The position numbers and the translations under genes were made by a program. Below the pieces are notes generated by a model. It was given only the letters and a program-made list of their open reading frames with translations, did not search any database and had not been told where the DNA came from. From Oligoflexales bacterium (GTDB taxonomy: Bacteria > Bdellovibrionota_B > Oligoflexia > Oligoflexales > CACXFL01), in the NCBI GenBank assembly GCA_028282865.1, contig JANQHA010000374.1, positions 1 through 7,177 of the forward strand: 7,177 nucleotides of DNA, given 5' to 3'. Shown piece after piece: positions 6,609 through 7,177 of the stretch. The stretch's first letter is position 1, and every line of letters starts with the position of its first letter.

Positions 6609-6673
6609 CCCCCGAAGGTTTGCTGGGTGGCCCCTACGCCAACCCATAATAACTTCAGTTAGACATTCGGAGG
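6609..6673 (-). promoter_or_regulatory. Structured 5' leader that can sequester the ribosome binding site of the PilZ gene
   Basis: Read on the minus strand, CCUCCGAA (6673-6666) can pair over all eight bases, with one G-U, to UUCGGGGG (6616-6609). The G-run is the Shine-Dalgarno of the GTG at 6598. Inside this closing stem are two hairpins: UAAC-UGAA-GUUA (6661-6650), and a stronger one at 6645-6625 in which GGGU-u-GGC pairs with GCC-ACCC around a GUAGGG loop. The result is a three-way-junction shape like many riboswitches or thermosensors. I could not match it to a known class, including the GEMM c-di-GMP riboswitches. The fold was found by eye and has not been scored. Confidence 0.4.
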
Positions 6674-6688
6674 CCCGGCTAAATAATC

Positions 6689-6715
6689 TTAGCGCCTATA
6701 AAACTCTTAACTATA
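6689..6715 (-). promoter_or_regulatory. Candidate sigma-28-like promoter of the PilZ gene
   Basis: On the minus strand, TATAGTTA (6715-6708), 11 bp, then GGCGCTAA (6696-6689). Each half matches 6 of 8 bases of the FliA consensus at the exact consensus spacing. It lies about 90 bp before the GTG at 6598, so the transcript would include the whole structured leader. It overlaps a sigma-70-like alternative, and A/T-rich sequence makes chance matches likely. Confidence 0.25.
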
Positions 6716-6738
6716 AGATATTGATTTTATTGATTTAA
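6710..6738 (-). promoter_or_regulatory. Candidate sigma-70 promoter of the PilZ gene
   Basis: On the minus strand, TTAAAT (6738-6733), 17 bp, then TATAGT (6715-6710). The -10 box matches 5 of 6 consensus bases and the -35 box 3 of 6. It would start transcription near 6703, above the structured leader. It overlaps the sigma-28-like reading of the same DNA; at most one is likely to be the main promoter. Confidence 0.3.
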
Positions 6739-6750
6739 ATATTTTATGTT
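6721..6750 (+). promoter_or_regulatory. Candidate sigma-70 promoter of tlyA
   Basis: TTGATT (6721-6726), 18 bp, then TATGTT (6745-6750); each box matches 4 of 6 consensus bases. It would give a leader of about 50 nt before the ATG at 6806. It lies back to back with the candidate promoters of the leftward PilZ gene. The rest of the leader (6751-6805) shows no further recognisable signal apart from the purine-rich AGAGAAGAG before the start codon. Confidence 0.3.
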
Positions 6751-6805
6751 ATGTTTTTCTTGAATGGACTTTTAAACCTCATGGGTCCTAATTAGAGAAG
6801 AGCTT

Positions 6806-7177
6806 ATGAAATACATGTTGGATGAGAGATTAGTTGAGTTAGGTCTGGCTAATGATATTGCCTTAGCCAGGGCCTACGTTATGGAAGGGAAGGTGGTTGT
6901 TAATGACCAAAGGGTCGATAAGCCTTCAATTTTAGTCTCTAGGCAGGATGCGATTCGAGTACGAGGCCTAAAGAGGTTTGTAAGTAGGGCTGGAGATAAG
7001 TTGTATGGTGCAATTCAAGACTTTAACCTAGAGAAATGCTTTTCAGGGGCTCGAGTTCTCGATATTGGGGCCTCAACTGGTGGCTTCACTGATTGTGTGC
7101 TTCAAGTTGGCGCTGGAAAAGTTGTGGCTGTTGATGTCGGTACCAATCAGCTTGATTGGAAATTGAGGACAGATAAT
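6806..7177 (+). CDS. tlyA: TlyA-family 16S/23S rRNA (cytidine-2'-O)-methyltransferase, N-terminal part
   Basis: The first 124 codons are present and the gene runs off the window in frame. Residues ~5-55 form an S4 RNA-binding domain (LDERLVELGLAND, ARAYVMEGKVVVNDQRVDKP). The family linker signature RFVSRAGDKL follows at 57-66, including the conserved Lys (K65). The Rossmann methyltransferase domain then begins: motif I VLDIGASTGGFTD (84-96) binds S-adenosylmethionine, and AVDVG (108-112) ends the second strand. Members methylate the 2'-OH of specific cytidines in 16S and/or 23S rRNA in the cytoplasm; older annotations call them hemolysin A. A full protein would have roughly 240-270 residues. 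The ATG at 6806 is preceded by purine-rich AGAGAAGAG; an ATG at 6815 would still keep most of the S4 domain. It is divergent from the PilZ unit and is probably unrelated housekeeping. Confidence 0.95.
   Translation, partial: MKYMLDERLVELGLANDIALARAYVMEGKVVVNDQRVDKPSILVSRQDAIRVRGLKRFVSRAGDKLYGAIQDFNLEKCFSGARVLDIGASTGGFTDCVLQVGAGKVVAVDVGTNQLDWKLRTDN

Noticed and set aside
6609..6673. The structured leader as a GEMM-type c-di-GMP riboswitch
   Set aside because: The gene context is tempting, but the conserved GEMM-I segments and tetraloop-receptor features are not present in the sequence.

Overview
The window is a compact stretch of a Gram-negative bacterial chromosome with fairly low G+C. It encodes a lipobox lipoprotein, a Sec-exported protein, a membrane-bound SpoIIE-type phosphatase and a receiver/PilZ protein. 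This style of signalling gene content is typical of delta-proteobacteria-like lineages, and Bdellovibrionota/Oligoflexia is my best guess. No gene here fixes the taxon, so this is inference.

Layout, left to right. (1) Bases 2-400 (+) are the 3' end of a gene whose product looks like the C-terminus of a FapA/DUF342 protein. (2) Bases 381-1190 (-) encode an exported protein of unknown function; its tail overlaps the FapA-like gene by 20 bp. (3) An 85-bp divergent intergenic region separates it from a LysR-type regulator (1276-2148, +), which may control it. (4) Bases 6598 down to 2168 (-) hold three co-directional genes that look like one operon: a degenerate receiver fused to an intact c-di-GMP-binding PilZ domain; a lipoprotein with His-Gly-Gly and Cys motifs placed as in clan CD (caspase/clostripain-like) peptidases; and an 8-TM protein with a 7TMR-DISM-like sensor and a complete SpoIIE/RsbU phosphatase domain. 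(5) A 207-bp divergent intergenic region leads to the start of tlyA (6806 to the window end, +), a housekeeping rRNA 2'-O-methyltransferase.

The three-gene unit is the most interesting part. It joins a c-di-GMP effector, a surface-anchored putative cysteine peptidase and a Ser/Thr phosphatase that could act in partner-switching. The leader of the first gene can fold into a closed multi-branch RNA that buries its ribosome binding site. Two stretches upstream of genes in the unit resemble sigma-28 (FliA) promoters, one with an exact GCCGATAA -10 box. Together with the FapA-like gene nearby, this hints at a motility or surface-behaviour role. No experiment or search supports that role yet.

No tRNA, rRNA, insertion sequence, CRISPR array or integration site was seen. 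There is no stretch over 300 bp without a gene. No convincing intrinsic terminator was found at either convergent junction.
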